Shown: positions 9,069 through 17,033, counted from the first letter of the stretch. The stretch is DNA of 54,880 bases from an uncultured Verrucomicrobia subdivision 3 bacterium (GCA_903827955.1 CAIKKJ010000200.1:1-54880); one strand, 5' to 3'. Numbers and translations: made by a program. Notes: generated by a model from the sequence alone, not told the origin.

Positions 9069-9626
9069 GTTTTAGGATATGTGGGCTGTCAAGTTTGAGC
9101 ACTGCAGGTGCGTTTCAGATCCTGCATCCAGGTGATTACCAGTCTATATTCCGCTATAAATGCACTGAAAGATAAGTTATTTGGGATTTGGCGAACTAGA
9201 AGGAAACGGGCGAATTTCAGACATAGACAAAACGCGAATGAGAATGCCGAATGAAGGTGTTCTGCCTACCTTACGCGCGGCATGGCGGTGATTCTTTCAG
9301 TTTTTTCATAAGTCGGATTGGATAGCCAGATTAAGAATGTCATGAAAGAACGGAAATAATTATCAGTGAAGCGGTCACGGGTTGATGACTTTAGGTAAAT
9401 TCTGACATCTATAATATTGACGATGCGGAAGAAACATGGGAAATATAAACAATATATTTTACCATTTGCCCAAATAAGCACAAACTGGAGACGCCCTGCG
9501 CTAGTCGGTGAATTAAAAATTAGTTATTGATTGGCCCCCACTAGTCATACCACTTTAGATGAGATGGTTTCCGGTGGTTTCGGTTTGTTGTTTTGTTTCC
9601 ACTCAAGGTTCCGGTGGAAGGCGGGC
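9069..9626. other. gene-poor gap with no recognisable gene
   Basis: This 560-bp A/T-rich gap separates the HAD gene from the divergent formylglycine-enzyme-like gene. A short minus-strand open frame (9266-9481) has no recognisable features and an unlikely composition. The 3' part (9531-9626) is open in frame with the downstream gene but does not resemble the expected N-terminus. Confidence 0.5.
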
Positions 9627-10463
9627 ATGGCGTTGATTCCGGCCGGTTGGTTCACGATGGGTGACACGCTGGATGGCTCAGTCAATGCAATTCCGACGAA
9701 CATTTATGTCTCCGCGTTTGTGATGGACGTGAATCTGGTCACTTTTAGCTCGTGGCAAAATGTGGTTAACTTTGCGTCCTCCTTTTTGGGTTATAGTTTT
9801 AAGTATGCCGGATTGGGCAAGAACAGCGCCGCGAATCAGCCGGTGCAGACGGTGGACTGGTTTGACTGTGTGAAGTGGTGCAATGCGCGCTCGCAGTTAT
9901 CGAGCCTGACGCCGGTCTATTACACGGATGCGGGCTTTACGCAGGTGTTCACGAGTGGGAACTCTGGCACGACGGTCTATCAGAATTTAGCGGCGAATGG
10001 ATATCGTTTGCCGACGGAGGCGGAGTGGGAGAAGGCGGCGCGGGGCGGGTTGAGCGGGCGACGGTTTCCATGGGGCAACTTAATTTCGGAAAGGCAGGCC
10101 AACTACTACGGAATCACCAACGGCTACAGCTATGACCGAGCGCCTAACGGTTACAACTCTATTGGCAGTATTGGAGGAACGAGTCCGGCGACGAGTCCGG
10201 TGGGTTCGTTTGATGTGAATGGCTATGGGTTATACGACATGGCTGGTAACGTGTGTGAGTGGTGTTGGGACTGGTATGGAACGCCCTATGGCCAACCCAG
10301 CACGATCAATCCCACGGGAGCATCAACAGGGAGCTACCGTGTGGAGCGCGGCGGCAATTGGGGCGTCGACGCCGATGGCTCGCGGTGCGCCTTTCGCAAC
10401 TATGGCTTCAACCCGGACTATGCCGGCAGCGGCATTGGGTTCCGTTGTGTGAGGGGGCTTTAG
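9627..10463 (+). CDS. formylglycine-generating-enzyme-like (SUMF1/FGE-sulfatase domain) protein, N-terminus missing
   Basis: From MALIPAGWFTMGD onward, the protein shows the FGE-sulfatase fold: YRLPTEAEWEKAARGG (residues about 135-150), GNVCEWCWDW, and GSYRVERGGNW with GFRCVRG at the end. Related genes are abundant in Verrucomicrobiota and normally carry a signal peptide and extra N-terminal domains. Here the recognisable part begins abruptly at the ATG at 9627, with about 32 codons of unrelated open frame upstream (TTG at 9531). The gene is therefore probably 5'-truncated. Enzyme activity is doubtful: the family includes many non-catalytic, ergothioneine-type or structural members. Confidence 0.8.
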   Translation: MALIPAGWFTMGDTLDGSVNAIPTNIYVSAFVMDVNLVTFSSWQNVVNFASSFLGYSFKYAGLGKNSAANQPVQTVDWFDCVKWCNARSQLSSLTPVYYTDAGFTQVFTSGNSGTTVYQNLAANGYRLPTEAEWEKAARGGLSGRRFPWGNLISERQANYYGITNGYSYDRAPNGYNSIGSIGGTSPATSPVGSFDVNGYGLYDMAGNVCEWCWDWYGTPYGQPSTINPTGASTGSYRVERGGNWGVDADGSRCAFRNYGFNPDYAGSGIGFRCVRGL

Positions 10464-10494
10464 TTTTTGTTCTTTTACGCTTTAAGCCTCATTA

Positions 10495-10635
10495 CCCGGC
10501 GCGGATGCCGCCGACCAGAATTGCCGTGCTCGTCGTCACGTTGCGGATGATGAGCTTCAGCGGCGGATAAAACATGGATGCCAAACCGAACAGAAACATG
10601 ACACCCAGTTCAAAGACGTAGATGGTGCCGAAAAA
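10495..10635 (-). pseudogene. relic of a prophage membrane-protein gene
   Basis: The minus strand encodes a fragment whose motifs MFYPPLKL and VTTS-AILVGG match the membrane segment of the gene at 15488-16147. Homology covers only about 45 codons and stops abruptly at a new TAA. No start or upstream half is present. The fragment lies outside the integrated element, so it is probably the footprint of a related element or of a past recombination with one. Confidence 0.75.
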
Positions 10636-10758
10636 TTAAGCGGCAGGAAGCATGGAAAGGGTTAAAACTGGTCGAGGCTGAAGTTTTGGCAGCATGAACC
10701 TCCGATAGCTAAAAATTTCCGTGCCGTGGTTTTGGCTTAATTCTGTGCCGTTCGCTGC

Positions 10759-12237
10759 CTATTCCACCACCCTAATTTCCCGCACCCAAATCATGACCGG
10801 AGTTTTGTGGTGAACGGTGAAGCCTTGCGACAATTCACCCGTCACCTCCACTTTTTTACCCAAGAACTTCTGGTATGTGGCGTAATCAGCATTGAGTTTA
10901 TCGTCTAGATTAACTTGAAGTTCGCGCTGGTTGAGTTGCGGGCGGTTCTCATCGGGCACGGGGTAGGCTGGGTCTTCAGCTACATCAATCGGTTTATCCA
11001 AAGTCAGAATCCAATAATCATCCGGCTCATCTCCTTTCACCACCGATTCGTAGTTGGGTGGTCCGGGGAAAGTCTGGTTTTTAATCACGCCCACCAACTT
11101 CACGATATGCGGCGAACACTGCACAAATTTATCTGTCGTAACCCACTTCACCTTTTGATCTGGTCCGGTTCTGGTCACAACAGAAGTAAATGAACCGCCC
11201 ATCGTCCCTTGTGTATGCCAGCCAATTTCAATCAACGCATCTTCGCTCCCATCACCGTCCACATCGCCCCGGCCTATTTCTCTGATAAAGTAGTCAATTT
11301 CCATCGTCGCATCGTAAAATGAAAGCGTGCTGCCCTTTTCCTTAACTTTGGTGAGGTGAAGAGGCGCAAAGGACCAAGTATAATTATTCAAAGTCTTCCC
11401 CTTCTCCGCATCACGTTTCAGGATTTTATCGAATTTGTCTGAGGTTTCGCCATCACACGCGTTTAGGCTACTCATCAAAACATCGACAGGCAGGTCTTTT
11501 AGATAATTGCCCTTCAAATAACTGTGGATTGACGGATGCACTTTGGTCATGAATTCGAGCTGGTCCTTGATATTCCCCATCGCCATCTCCGCCTCAATGT
11601 CGGCAGTAGTGGCAGAATACGCTTTGTTTTTATCATCTGGTCCATTCGCTCGATCATGTTCACAGGCTTGAATGAACTGCTCAACCGTCTCTGTCCTGAC
11701 TACTCTGCCATCCGGGTATCGGAAAAAATCAAAGCCGTCGTGGGGCGTCATGATTTCTTTGCCATTTGCGTCTTGGCTCACGGTATAATAAGTGCCTGAC
11801 GACTTGAGCTTTTGAGTCATCAAGCGTTTAGCTTCGGCCTGCGAACTGAATTGCGAGACCGTGAAGCCCTCGAATTCAATCGGCTCGTTTAAGCTAGGGG
11901 TGATGGTTCTGGCCTCCGCCTTTTGTTTCACGTCACCTGGGATAAATAGTTTTACGCCAGCTTCAGGAGCATGGCAGCGCAAACCATTTCTGAAAACAGT
12001 CTCGATTTTAACATTTGGATTCTCGGTCAAAATCTGTTTCGCCGTCACCCCTAACCCAACCGTTCCATAAGCTTTGGCAATCGATTCATACGTGTCGCCA
12101 TTTTGAACGGCATACTCGTAACCATCTTTTGGGGCCGTGGATTTTGTAGTGTCAGGAGCCGTTTTGCATCCCGCCGCGATGAGAGTGAGGAGCAGGAATG
12201 CAGAGAAAAATCTAGTTTGAACGAGACAAAAATTCAT
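10759..12237 (-). CDS. lipoprotein with LysM-like and DUF4431-like regions
   Basis: Starting at the ATG at 12237, the protein has a lipobox ending IAAGC (Cys at about 23). A LysM-like segment follows (YAVQNGDTYESIAKAYG, about 40-56), which would bind peptidoglycan. The middle part contains a GDVDGDGSEDALIEIG calcium-loop or VCBS-like strand (about 315-330). The C-terminus (VEVTGELSQGFTVHHKTPVMI) resembles DUF4431. An upstream GTG/TTG-type extension to 12288 would delay the signal peptide and is rejected. A palindrome at 12280-12295, close to the start, matches one in front of the divergently placed XRE gene and may regulate this gene. Confidence 0.75.
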   Translation of the reverse strand: MNFCLVQTRFFSAFLLLTLIAAGCKTAPDTTKSTAPKDGYEYAVQNGDTYESIAKAYGTVGLGVTAKQILTENPNVKIETVFRNGLRCHAPEAGVKLFIPGDVKQKAEARTITPSLNEPIEFEGFTVSQFSSQAEAKRLMTQKLKSSGTYYTVSQDANGKEIMTPHDGFDFFRYPDGRVVRTETVEQFIQACEHDRANGPDDKNKAYSATTADIEAEMAMGNIKDQLEFMTKVHPSIHSYLKGNYLKDLPVDVLMSSLNACDGETSDKFDKILKRDAEKGKTLNNYTWSFAPLHLTKVKEKGSTLSFYDATMEIDYFIREIGRGDVDGDGSEDALIEIGWHTQGTMGGSFTSVVTRTGPDQKVKWVTTDKFVQCSPHIVKLVGVIKNQTFPGPPNYESVVKGDEPDDYWILTLDKPIDVAEDPAYPVPDENRPQLNQRELQVNLDDKLNADYATYQKFLGKKVEVTGELSQGFTVHHKTPVMIWVREIRVVE

Positions 12238-12279
12238 GCCCGCAATCTCTGACCAAGCTTCAATCAGGTCAACCAGAAA

Positions 12280-12295
12280 ATCCCACAAACGGGAT
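12280..12295. promoter_or_regulatory. palindromic operator candidate upstream of the lipoprotein gene
   Basis: The 16-bp site atcccacaaacgggat has 5-bp inverted arms. It matches the site at 12539-12554 at 13 of 16 positions. It lies about 43 bp upstream of the lipoprotein start and just after the XRE gene stop, so it is well placed for control by that regulator. Confidence 0.55.
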
Positions 12296-12307
12296 GAGAA
12301 GCAAAAA

Positions 12308-12514
12308 TCAGTCCTCGAAGATGTCCGAAACCTTGCACTTCAACCGGCTGCAAATCTGTTCGAGCGTCTTCAGAGTCACGTTCTGCTCCGCCATCTCCAT
12401 CCGGTGCAGGGTCGAGTCGGAAATGCCGGTTTTGCGCGAGAATTGCTGGAAAGTGAGATCGCCTCTGCGTTTGCGGAGGAAATGGGCCAATTGCTTTGCC
12501 AGTCGATCTGCCAT
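12308..12514 (-). CDS. XRE-family transcriptional regulator
   Basis: The 68-residue protein is essentially one Cro/CI-type helix-turn-helix. The sequence LTFQQFSRKTGISDSTLHRM covers the turn and recognition helix, and TLKTLEQICSRLKCKVSDIFE is the usual C-terminal helical pattern. The ATG at 12514 is preferred; a TTG at 12547 would place the start inside the upstream palindrome. Two near-identical palindromes, one on each side of the gene, suggest autoregulation plus control of the lipoprotein gene downstream. Confidence 0.8.
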   Translation of the reverse strand: MADRLAKQLAHFLRKRRGDLTFQQFSRKTGISDSTLHRMEMAEQNVTLKTLEQICSRLKCKVSDIFED

Positions 12515-12538
12515 GACTGGGATTTTGCGGCTGATGCT

Positions 12539-12554
12539 GTCCCACAAGTGGGAT
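12539..12554. promoter_or_regulatory. palindromic operator candidate upstream of the XRE gene
   Basis: The site gtcccacaagtgggat lies 25-40 bp upstream of the XRE start. It shares the TCCCACAA and GGGAT halves with the site at 12280-12295. Two copies flanking one small regulator gene are consistent with a specific operator. Confidence 0.55.
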
Positions 12555-12647
12555 AATTTGCTTTGAGCTACGGTTTGAACCGGCTAAAATACCGCCACCG
12601 AATCCACCAGAATGAGCTGATGGAAAACGAATGGGGAACATTTCGTT

Positions 12648-12840
12648 ATGCAGATAATGCTAAAAAAAGACGGCGTTGAGACTGGCCCATTCACCAGGGA
12701 AGATGTCGTAGCGATGCTGGCTGATGGGCGGATTAACCGAACCGATTTAGCTTTTCAAGAAGGGCTGTCAAACTGGCTGCCGGTTCAAGCCGTGATCGCC
12801 CCGCGAGCCACACCACCACCATTCAAAGAAAAATCAGAGG
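12648..12840 (+). pseudogene. GYF_2 (DUF4339)-domain protein, truncated
   Basis: The first about 60 codons encode a GYF_2-like domain: GPFTREDVVAMLADGRI, then DLAFQEGLSNWLPV. Then a Pro-rich linker begins (TPPPF). After that the frame is antisense to the coiled-coil gene on the other strand and no longer looks coding, although it stays open to 13112. GYF_2 proteins usually continue with membrane segments. I read this as a truncated gene joined to unrelated sequence at about 12830. Confidence 0.6.
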
Positions 12841-13281
12841 CGTTTGAGATTTGGCATTGCTCGTTAAAGCGGTCCAGTTCGTCCTGCAGCTGGCTGATCT
12901 GCCCCTCCAGTTCCGCAACCTGCGCGTCTGCATCCGCCTGGCGGACTTGCGCTACATATTCCACTTCTTTGGGTTGGGAAAAACCTTCAGATTCAAGAAA
13001 CTTCCCATGTTTGGTGGGAATCGCCTTTAACACCGCGACTGCCCCCTTAATTCGGCTAGGCGGAAAATCTGTTCGTAGACCTCACCATTGGCTTTTCCAA
13101 TCGCTCCCTTGAGCCGGACTAGCTTGTCGATTTTCTCGCGCAGCTTCAGCAGGAGTTCGCGAGTGTCGTAGTCAAAGGGCTGGAGCACGGGTCGACTGTT
13201 TTGGGCCGTGATTTGCTCCTTCAGGCGGCTGACCTCGCTGACGAGGCGGTTCTTGGCTTTGAGTGCTTGATTTAGTTTCAT
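12785..13281 (-). pseudogene. coiled-coil protein gene broken by a frameshift
   Basis: Two adjoining open frames (13281 to 13027 and 13045 to 12785) read as one alpha-helical protein. The first part begins MKLNQALKAKNRLVSEVSRLK and ends RLAELRG before running out of frame. The second continues with VLKAIPTKHGKFLESEGF and a coiled coil (VAELEGQISQLQDELDRFN). The switch occurs at a run of five G on the minus strand near 13046-13050; one extra G would restore the frame. The C-terminus runs into the GYF_2 fragment, so both genes look cut at the same junction. No family is assigned. Confidence 0.6.
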
Positions 13282-13291
13282 AATTTGTCCG

Positions 13292-13414
13292 TCAATACTG
13301 GGTTAATAACTGGCGGGCGGCAATCTGGCCGCCCTGCTCCGGGGTGAATTCCTGCTTCATGGAAAACAACGTGCTCTCATATACGCAGGGCATCTTACCA
13401 CGTAATAGCTGCAT
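13292..13414 (-). CDS. short possible gene, 40 codons, function unknown
   Basis: The ATG at 13414 opens a 40-residue frame containing FSMKQEFTPEQGGQIAARQLLTQY. It ends 11 bp before the coiled-coil gene start. Upstream on the same strand is a Gly/Asn-rich coding-like stretch (GIGGGPSGGNGNG) in a different frame. The whole may therefore be the frameshifted tail of a larger lost gene whose body was replaced by the repeat at 13545. Confidence 0.3.
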   Translation of the reverse strand: MQLLRGKMPCVYESTLFSMKQEFTPEQGGQIAARQLLTQY

Positions 13415-13544
13415 TTCTTGCGTATGTTTTGCATATAGACTGACTGTTTAGTCATGTAGGGCGGTCTGCCGTTGCCATTGCCACCACTGGGACCACCGCC
13501 GATGCCACGGATGTTAACCGTCTTGCCAGAGCCATGTTGCAGAG

Positions 13545-13693
13545 AAAAGAGGGTGGAAATTGACTGGCGTGGGCGTATCTACCACTGACCGGACAGACAC
13601 CATCAACTGCTTCTGCCTTTACCCAATCAACTGCACTCACGCTCACACCAGCCAATTTTAAGGTCGTCCTGAATTGGGGATGTCAAGGTAGTG
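13545..13693. repeat. direct repeat R1 (about 145 bp)
   Basis: This segment matches 15028-15175 over about 145 bp with scattered differences. Shared blocks include ggcgtgggcgtatctaccac, caactgcactcacgctcac and gggatgtcaaggt. Each copy holds an imperfect palindrome with arms ctggcgtgggcgt and acgctcacaccag. R1 and R2 are in the same orientation and flank the two genes at 13795-14942. Confidence 0.85.
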
Positions 13694-13794
13694 AAAAATA
13701 TAAACCACAACAAATTGAGCAGCAGACTAGAGAAGATGCTTTGCGCTTCGGTGGAGACCCCAGAAAACCAGATCCAGAACAACGAGCACCTCAA

Positions 13795-14040
13795 TCAAAC
13801 CCAACCCTGCACCCATTTCGTCGCATCAGTCAAATCCTCCCACCTCATCGTAAAACTGCGCTTAGTCAACACCGCCTCCATCACGACCAACTCAATCAGG
13901 TGCTTGGGCTGTTCTGGGTCAATCACCTTCGTAACCAAAAAATGCTTCTCCTTTTCTTGAGGATTCACCGCTGTCCATTTGCTCAACCTCAGCTTTTGGG
14001 GGTTCAATTGATGATGATTTTTGGACGGAAGTTGTGTCAT
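13795..14040 (-). CDS. TIGR02450-family small Trp-containing protein
   Basis: The 81-residue protein shows the hallmarks of the TIGR02450 family: LSKWTAVNPQEKEKHFLVTK (about 19-38), a central ELVVMEAVLTKRSF and a final W-x-QGWV. Its length is typical. The function of the family is not established. The start overlaps the stop of the preceding gene by an ATGA, so the two are translationally coupled and form a bicistronic unit between repeats R1 and R2. Confidence 0.8.
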   Translation of the reverse strand: MTQLPSKNHHQLNPQKLRLSKWTAVNPQEKEKHFLVTKVIDPEQPKHLIELVVMEAVLTKRSFTMRWEDLTDATKWVQGWV

Positions 14041-14942
14041 TGTGCCTTCGCTTTCTCAATCAACTTCAGCACCTGTTTCTTGATGGCGTAAATCTCCATG
14101 GTGTCCGAATATAGCTCCGCGTCTTTTAATGCTTTGGCCAGGCTTTGATGATTGTTGTGGAGTTCGGGATGGTCGCGTACAAAATCAATTCTGGCCTTGG
14201 CTGCTTCTGTGTTCGTCAATAATGATACTTTCGTCCACTTAAAATTATCCACGGCAGCTTGAACTCCCATTTCAGACAACACCCCTTTCTTTGCCTTGGA
14301 TTCCAACCAATCTGCTAAAAGGTAAGAAACCGTGACTTCTAACGGCGGCCTCCACGCACCCTTACCCAATGTTCGGTCCGGTCTAGGCTTGAACTCGATT
14401 GAGCCAGCATAAAGACAGAGCTTGGAATTCGCCTCTAAACGATCTTGAGGAAAGACCCAGCCAAATTGAACGGTGATTGTCCGGCCATAAGGAAAGAAAC
14501 CCACCACTTCAAAGCCGAGGTTGCCCAAATCTTCCCGGATCATTTGCGAACCATTTTCTATGCGGGGATATGAACAATGATTCAAGGGCAGGTCGTTTCT
14601 GAGCTCCTGCAATAATGAGATGATGGGCCGTTTGACCTCGTGCTTGATGTAAAGAGAACACAACACGGCATCCAAAGACACCAGCGCTCCAATTGCCGAG
14701 TCCTTTTCTCTAATTTCAGATGCCGGGGTTAAACGGAATGGAACTGGATCAAACTGAACAAAAAAGTCATCAATCAGAATTTTAGTAGGTTGCCAGCTAC
14801 GAATCTGGCGGTAGATGCTAGCGTTCAAAACAAACTCATCACTGGACAGTTCAAGGGTATATCCAGTGTGCTCAAGTTCTGGAGCAGCAAGTCCTCGCAT
14901 ACCATTCTTGATCAGATGCGGACCGATGGAGACAGTTGCCAT
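14037..14942 (-). CDS. hypothetical protein, first gene of the R-flanked cassette
   Basis: The 301-residue product, starting MATVSIGPHLIKN, has no motif I recognise. It is mixed alpha-beta, with strands around EVVGFFPYGRTITVQFGWVF (about 165-185) and a Lys-rich helical C-terminus. No signal peptide is seen. The frame is open upstream to a GTG at 15119, but that extension is encoded by repeat R2, so the ATG at 14942 is preferred. It is translationally coupled to the TIGR02450 gene. Confidence 0.6.
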   Translation of the reverse strand: MATVSIGPHLIKNGMRGLAAPELEHTGYTLELSSDEFVLNASIYRQIRSWQPTKILIDDFFVQFDPVPFRLTPASEIREKDSAIGALVSLDAVLCSLYIKHEVKRPIISLLQELRNDLPLNHCSYPRIENGSQMIREDLGNLGFEVVGFFPYGRTITVQFGWVFPQDRLEANSKLCLYAGSIEFKPRPDRTLGKGAWRPPLEVTVSYLLADWLESKAKKGVLSEMGVQAAVDNFKWTKVSLLTNTEAAKARIDFVRDHPELHNNHQSLAKALKDAELYSDTMEIYAIKKQVLKLIEKAKAQ

Positions 14943-15027
14943 AAAGGTAGTGAACAAGAAGCCAATCTGGTTTCCAAGATTGAACCGAAATATTTGCCCG
15001 ACTTTTTGATGCCGGCGAAGGGTAAAA

Positions 15028-15175
15028 TCGAGAAGGGAGGAATGGCTGGCGTGGGCGTATCTACCACTGACCGACTTCAGACACCGACAACTACTTTTGC
15101 CTTTCACCGTCAACTGCACTCACGCTCACACCAGCCAAATGAACATCGTCCTGAATTGAGGGATGTCAAGGTGGT
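15028..15175. repeat. direct repeat R2 (about 145 bp)
   Basis: This is the second copy of the R repeat, same orientation as R1. It holds an imperfect hairpin of about 95 bases (15043-15137) with 16-base arms differing at two or three positions. The copy lies about 86 bp upstream of the cassette's first gene, so it may also carry that gene's promoter. Confidence 0.85.
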
Positions 15176-15355
15176 CAGATGTGTGTTTTCTCCTAATGTT
15201 CAAAATGGGTGGATTTTTGATTTCCTGACAGAATTAAACAGTTTGAAACTAAGGTGTAAAAAATTGCACGCGTTAGCAGTTTACGTTAGCAGGTGGGCGC
15301 TTTCTTGACGCTTCTAAATTGTGAATACACTGATTCTATTGAATAGAATCAAATT

Positions 15356-15378
15356 TGGAGCGGGTGAAGGGAATCGAA
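15356..15378. repeat. attachment site copy (left end), displaced tRNA-Gly 3' end
   Basis: These 23 bases are identical to 54741-54763, the 3' end of tRNA-Gly(CCC) including the encoded CCA and T-arm. The copy is a fragment and cannot fold as a tRNA. It marks the far end of the integrated element, as expected when a tyrosine integrase inserts into a tRNA gene and rebuilds it at one end. Confidence 0.9.
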
Positions 15379-15486
15379 TCCTTTGCCGTTTAGCTCATGC
15401 TTTCGTTTTGCCTCATAAACATTGATGAATTTTCGTGTCGAAACTTTTTGCTCACGAACTAAAACGCATCAAAACGAGATTTTCCA

Positions 15487-15506
15487 GTCAGGAATTGTCA
15501 GGAGTT
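15487..15506. promoter_or_regulatory. candidate integrase arm-binding sites, left end
   Basis: Two GTCAGGA copies 10 bp apart (15487-15493 and 15497-15503), the second followed by GTT, mirror the pair at 54687-54708. They lie about 110 bp inside the left attachment copy and overlap the end of the first gene of the element. Confidence 0.5.
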
Positions 15507-16147
15507 TTTCGGTTCAACCCCTGATTTTTCGCTGTATTCACCGCATCCACCAGCCCGCGCAACTGCCCGTGCCGGTGTGCCAGAAACCATAAGCCAACCG
15601 CCACGACCACGCCACCAAAAATTAAAATCTCGTTTCCGACCACCAGCGTCGGCAACACCATGAGTGCCAGCCCGCCGACCAAAATCGCCGCGCTGGTCGT
15701 CACACTGCCGATCAGCAGCTTGAGCGGCGGATAGAACATCGTCGCGAGTCCGAACAGGAACAACACCACGCCGACCCATACAATGCCTTTGAGACTCGCC
15801 AGCTTCGCGCCGATTTCACGCGCGGTGTCCTTTTGCGCCGCGCCCAATTCTGTCTTGGCTCGCGTCTCTTCATGCTCGATGACCGGCATCGGCGCGCTGA
15901 CAACCACCACCTGATTACTGGTGGACACCAACCGCGAACCTGCCGGCACGGTGTAGCTCCGCGTTTTCACCGTCTCTTGATCCTGCCGCGAGGCTTGCGC
16001 GGGGTTGTCGCCTTGCACGACGGTTTGACCGATGACACCAGACGTGGAGGCGCGACCGCCTTTCAACGGAGCCAGGTTGCAGCCGCAGAGCAGTCCCGCT
16101 GCGGCGATGACGGCAAAATCAATCAGCAGAAATTTGGTTTTCGACAT
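15488..16147 (-). CDS. element-encoded lipoprotein with membrane segments
   Basis: The 219-residue protein has a lipoprotein-like signal (LLCGC, Cys about 22), a Ser/Thr/Gln-rich middle (about 30-110), and then three to four hydrophobic segments between about 115 and 205. MFYPPLKL and VTTSAAILVGG lie in the membrane part. A relic of the same gene lies at 10495-10635. It is the last gene of the leftward head cluster. It may act as a host-envelope or lysis-related factor, but no lysis family is recognised. Confidence 0.6.
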   Translation of the reverse strand: MSKTKFLLIDFAVIAAAGLLCGCNLAPLKGGRASTSGVIGQTVVQGDNPAQASRQDQETVKTRSYTVPAGSRLVSTSNQVVVVSAPMPVIEHEETRAKTELGAAQKDTAREIGAKLASLKGIVWVGVVLFLFGLATMFYPPLKLLIGSVTTSAAILVGGLALMVLPTLVVGNEILIFGGVVVAVGLWFLAHRHGQLRGLVDAVNTAKNQGLNRKTPDNS

Positions 16148-16149
16148 AA

Positions 16150-16464
16150 CTATTTTCCTTCCTGAAATCGGCGCAGTTCAAACGCGCAGTCATTGAGCGC
16201 TGCCGTGTTGTGGTCAATGCAGACGGCGAGCTTCATCGCCGTCTCGTTTTGTTTCTCGATGATTTGCGTCAGCACCGCATGATGTCCGTCGCGCAGCGCC
16301 TTGTGATCCGCAATCACGGTTTGAAGTTGTTGCACCAGCCAATAAATCACCACGCCGCACACCAGCAGCAGCAGACTAAACGCCGCGAGAAACAACCAGC
16401 GGTCGTTCATGCTGGCAGCGTGATCTACCGCTTGGAGAAATTCGGCCGTGTTCATGTTGGTCAT
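16150..16464 (-). CDS. small single-span membrane protein
   Basis: The protein of about 104 residues has one transmembrane segment (WLFLAAFSLLLLVCGVVIYW, about 22-41) followed by a helical, charged C-terminal half. Such N-in spanners near phage structural genes are often holin-like or spanin-like, but no motif proves it here. I use the ATG at 16464. A TTG at 16470 overlaps the upstream stop and is an alternative start. Confidence 0.6.
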   Translation of the reverse strand: MTNMNTAEFLQAVDHAASMNDRWLFLAAFSLLLLVCGVVIYWLVQQLQTVIADHKALRDGHHAVLTQIIEKQNETAMKLAVCIDHNTAALNDCAFELRRFQEGK

Positions 16465-16466
16465 AT

Positions 16467-17021
16467 TCAAACGCGTTGCAGTCGCACCACGCCGCCGTGA
16501 GCGCTAATTTGCGATCCGTATTTCGTCAGCATCACCTGTGCGACCTGTGACAGCACCGGGCGCTTGTCGTTCTTGTCGTAACCGGTTTGAACGGCGGCAT
16601 TGTTGTAATACTTCAGCCCTTCGCCCGCAGGTGCAGCAGTGCGATCCACAATCAAAAGTTCCCGCGCCATTTCACACGTCGCCTGGACAACGGCCTTCGG
16701 CACGCTGTCGTAACGGACAAAGTCCGATGGAATTGGCAGCAGCACTTGCAGCGGAACATGAATCGCATCCGGTTCAGGACACCGGGCGCGCGGCCATTGC
16801 AGACTTTGCACGGCGTTGGTGCGCGTGCCGTTGAATTGAAATTCCGCGTCAATCAGCCGCGAGGCCATCACGAGCGCCACGGCCTTTTGAGCATCCGTCG
16901 CTGCCGTCCACGCCGAGGCGTAAAGATGGCCGTCGTGATAGGCATTACCATCGGCGACGTCCGCGTAGCTATTCGCGTCCACCAAACCAGCGCCGGTTTC
17001 TTTGATGAGAGTGAGTGACAT
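16467..17021 (-). CDS. DnaT-like (DnaT_2) head-tail connector-type protein
   Basis: The 184-residue protein has the start pattern of the phage DnaT_2 family: an early SLTLIKETGAGLVDANSYADV, and then a helical segment with VALVMASRLIDAEFQFNG. Proteins of this family usually lie just after the capsid gene and are thought to act as head completion or adaptor proteins, despite the DnaT-based name. Its place after capsid and two small structural genes supports that role. Confidence 0.7.
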   Translation of the reverse strand: MSLTLIKETGAGLVDANSYADVADGNAYHDGHLYASAWTAATDAQKAVALVMASRLIDAEFQFNGTRTNAVQSLQWPRARCPEPDAIHVPLQVLLPIPSDFVRYDSVPKAVVQATCEMARELLIVDRTAAPAGEGLKYYNNAAVQTGYDKNDKRPVLSQVAQVMLTKYGSQISAHGGVVRLQRV

Positions 17022-17033
17022 GGAGTGAGTGTG

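Noticed and set aside
9266-9481. Small minus-strand gene in the gap before the FGE-like gene
   Set aside because: The translation is rich in Phe, Ile and Arg without a recognisable pattern. It lacks a clear ribosome-binding site and lies in A/T-rich non-coding sequence.
13545-15175. R repeats as integron attC sites
   Set aside because: The palindromes lack the GTTRRRY and RYYYAAC ends and there is no integron integrase in the window. The cassette idea is kept only as an analogy.
15356-15400. A second tRNA gene at the left end
   Set aside because: Only the 3' 23 bases match the tRNA; the D-arm and anticodon arm are missing. It is an attachment-site copy.
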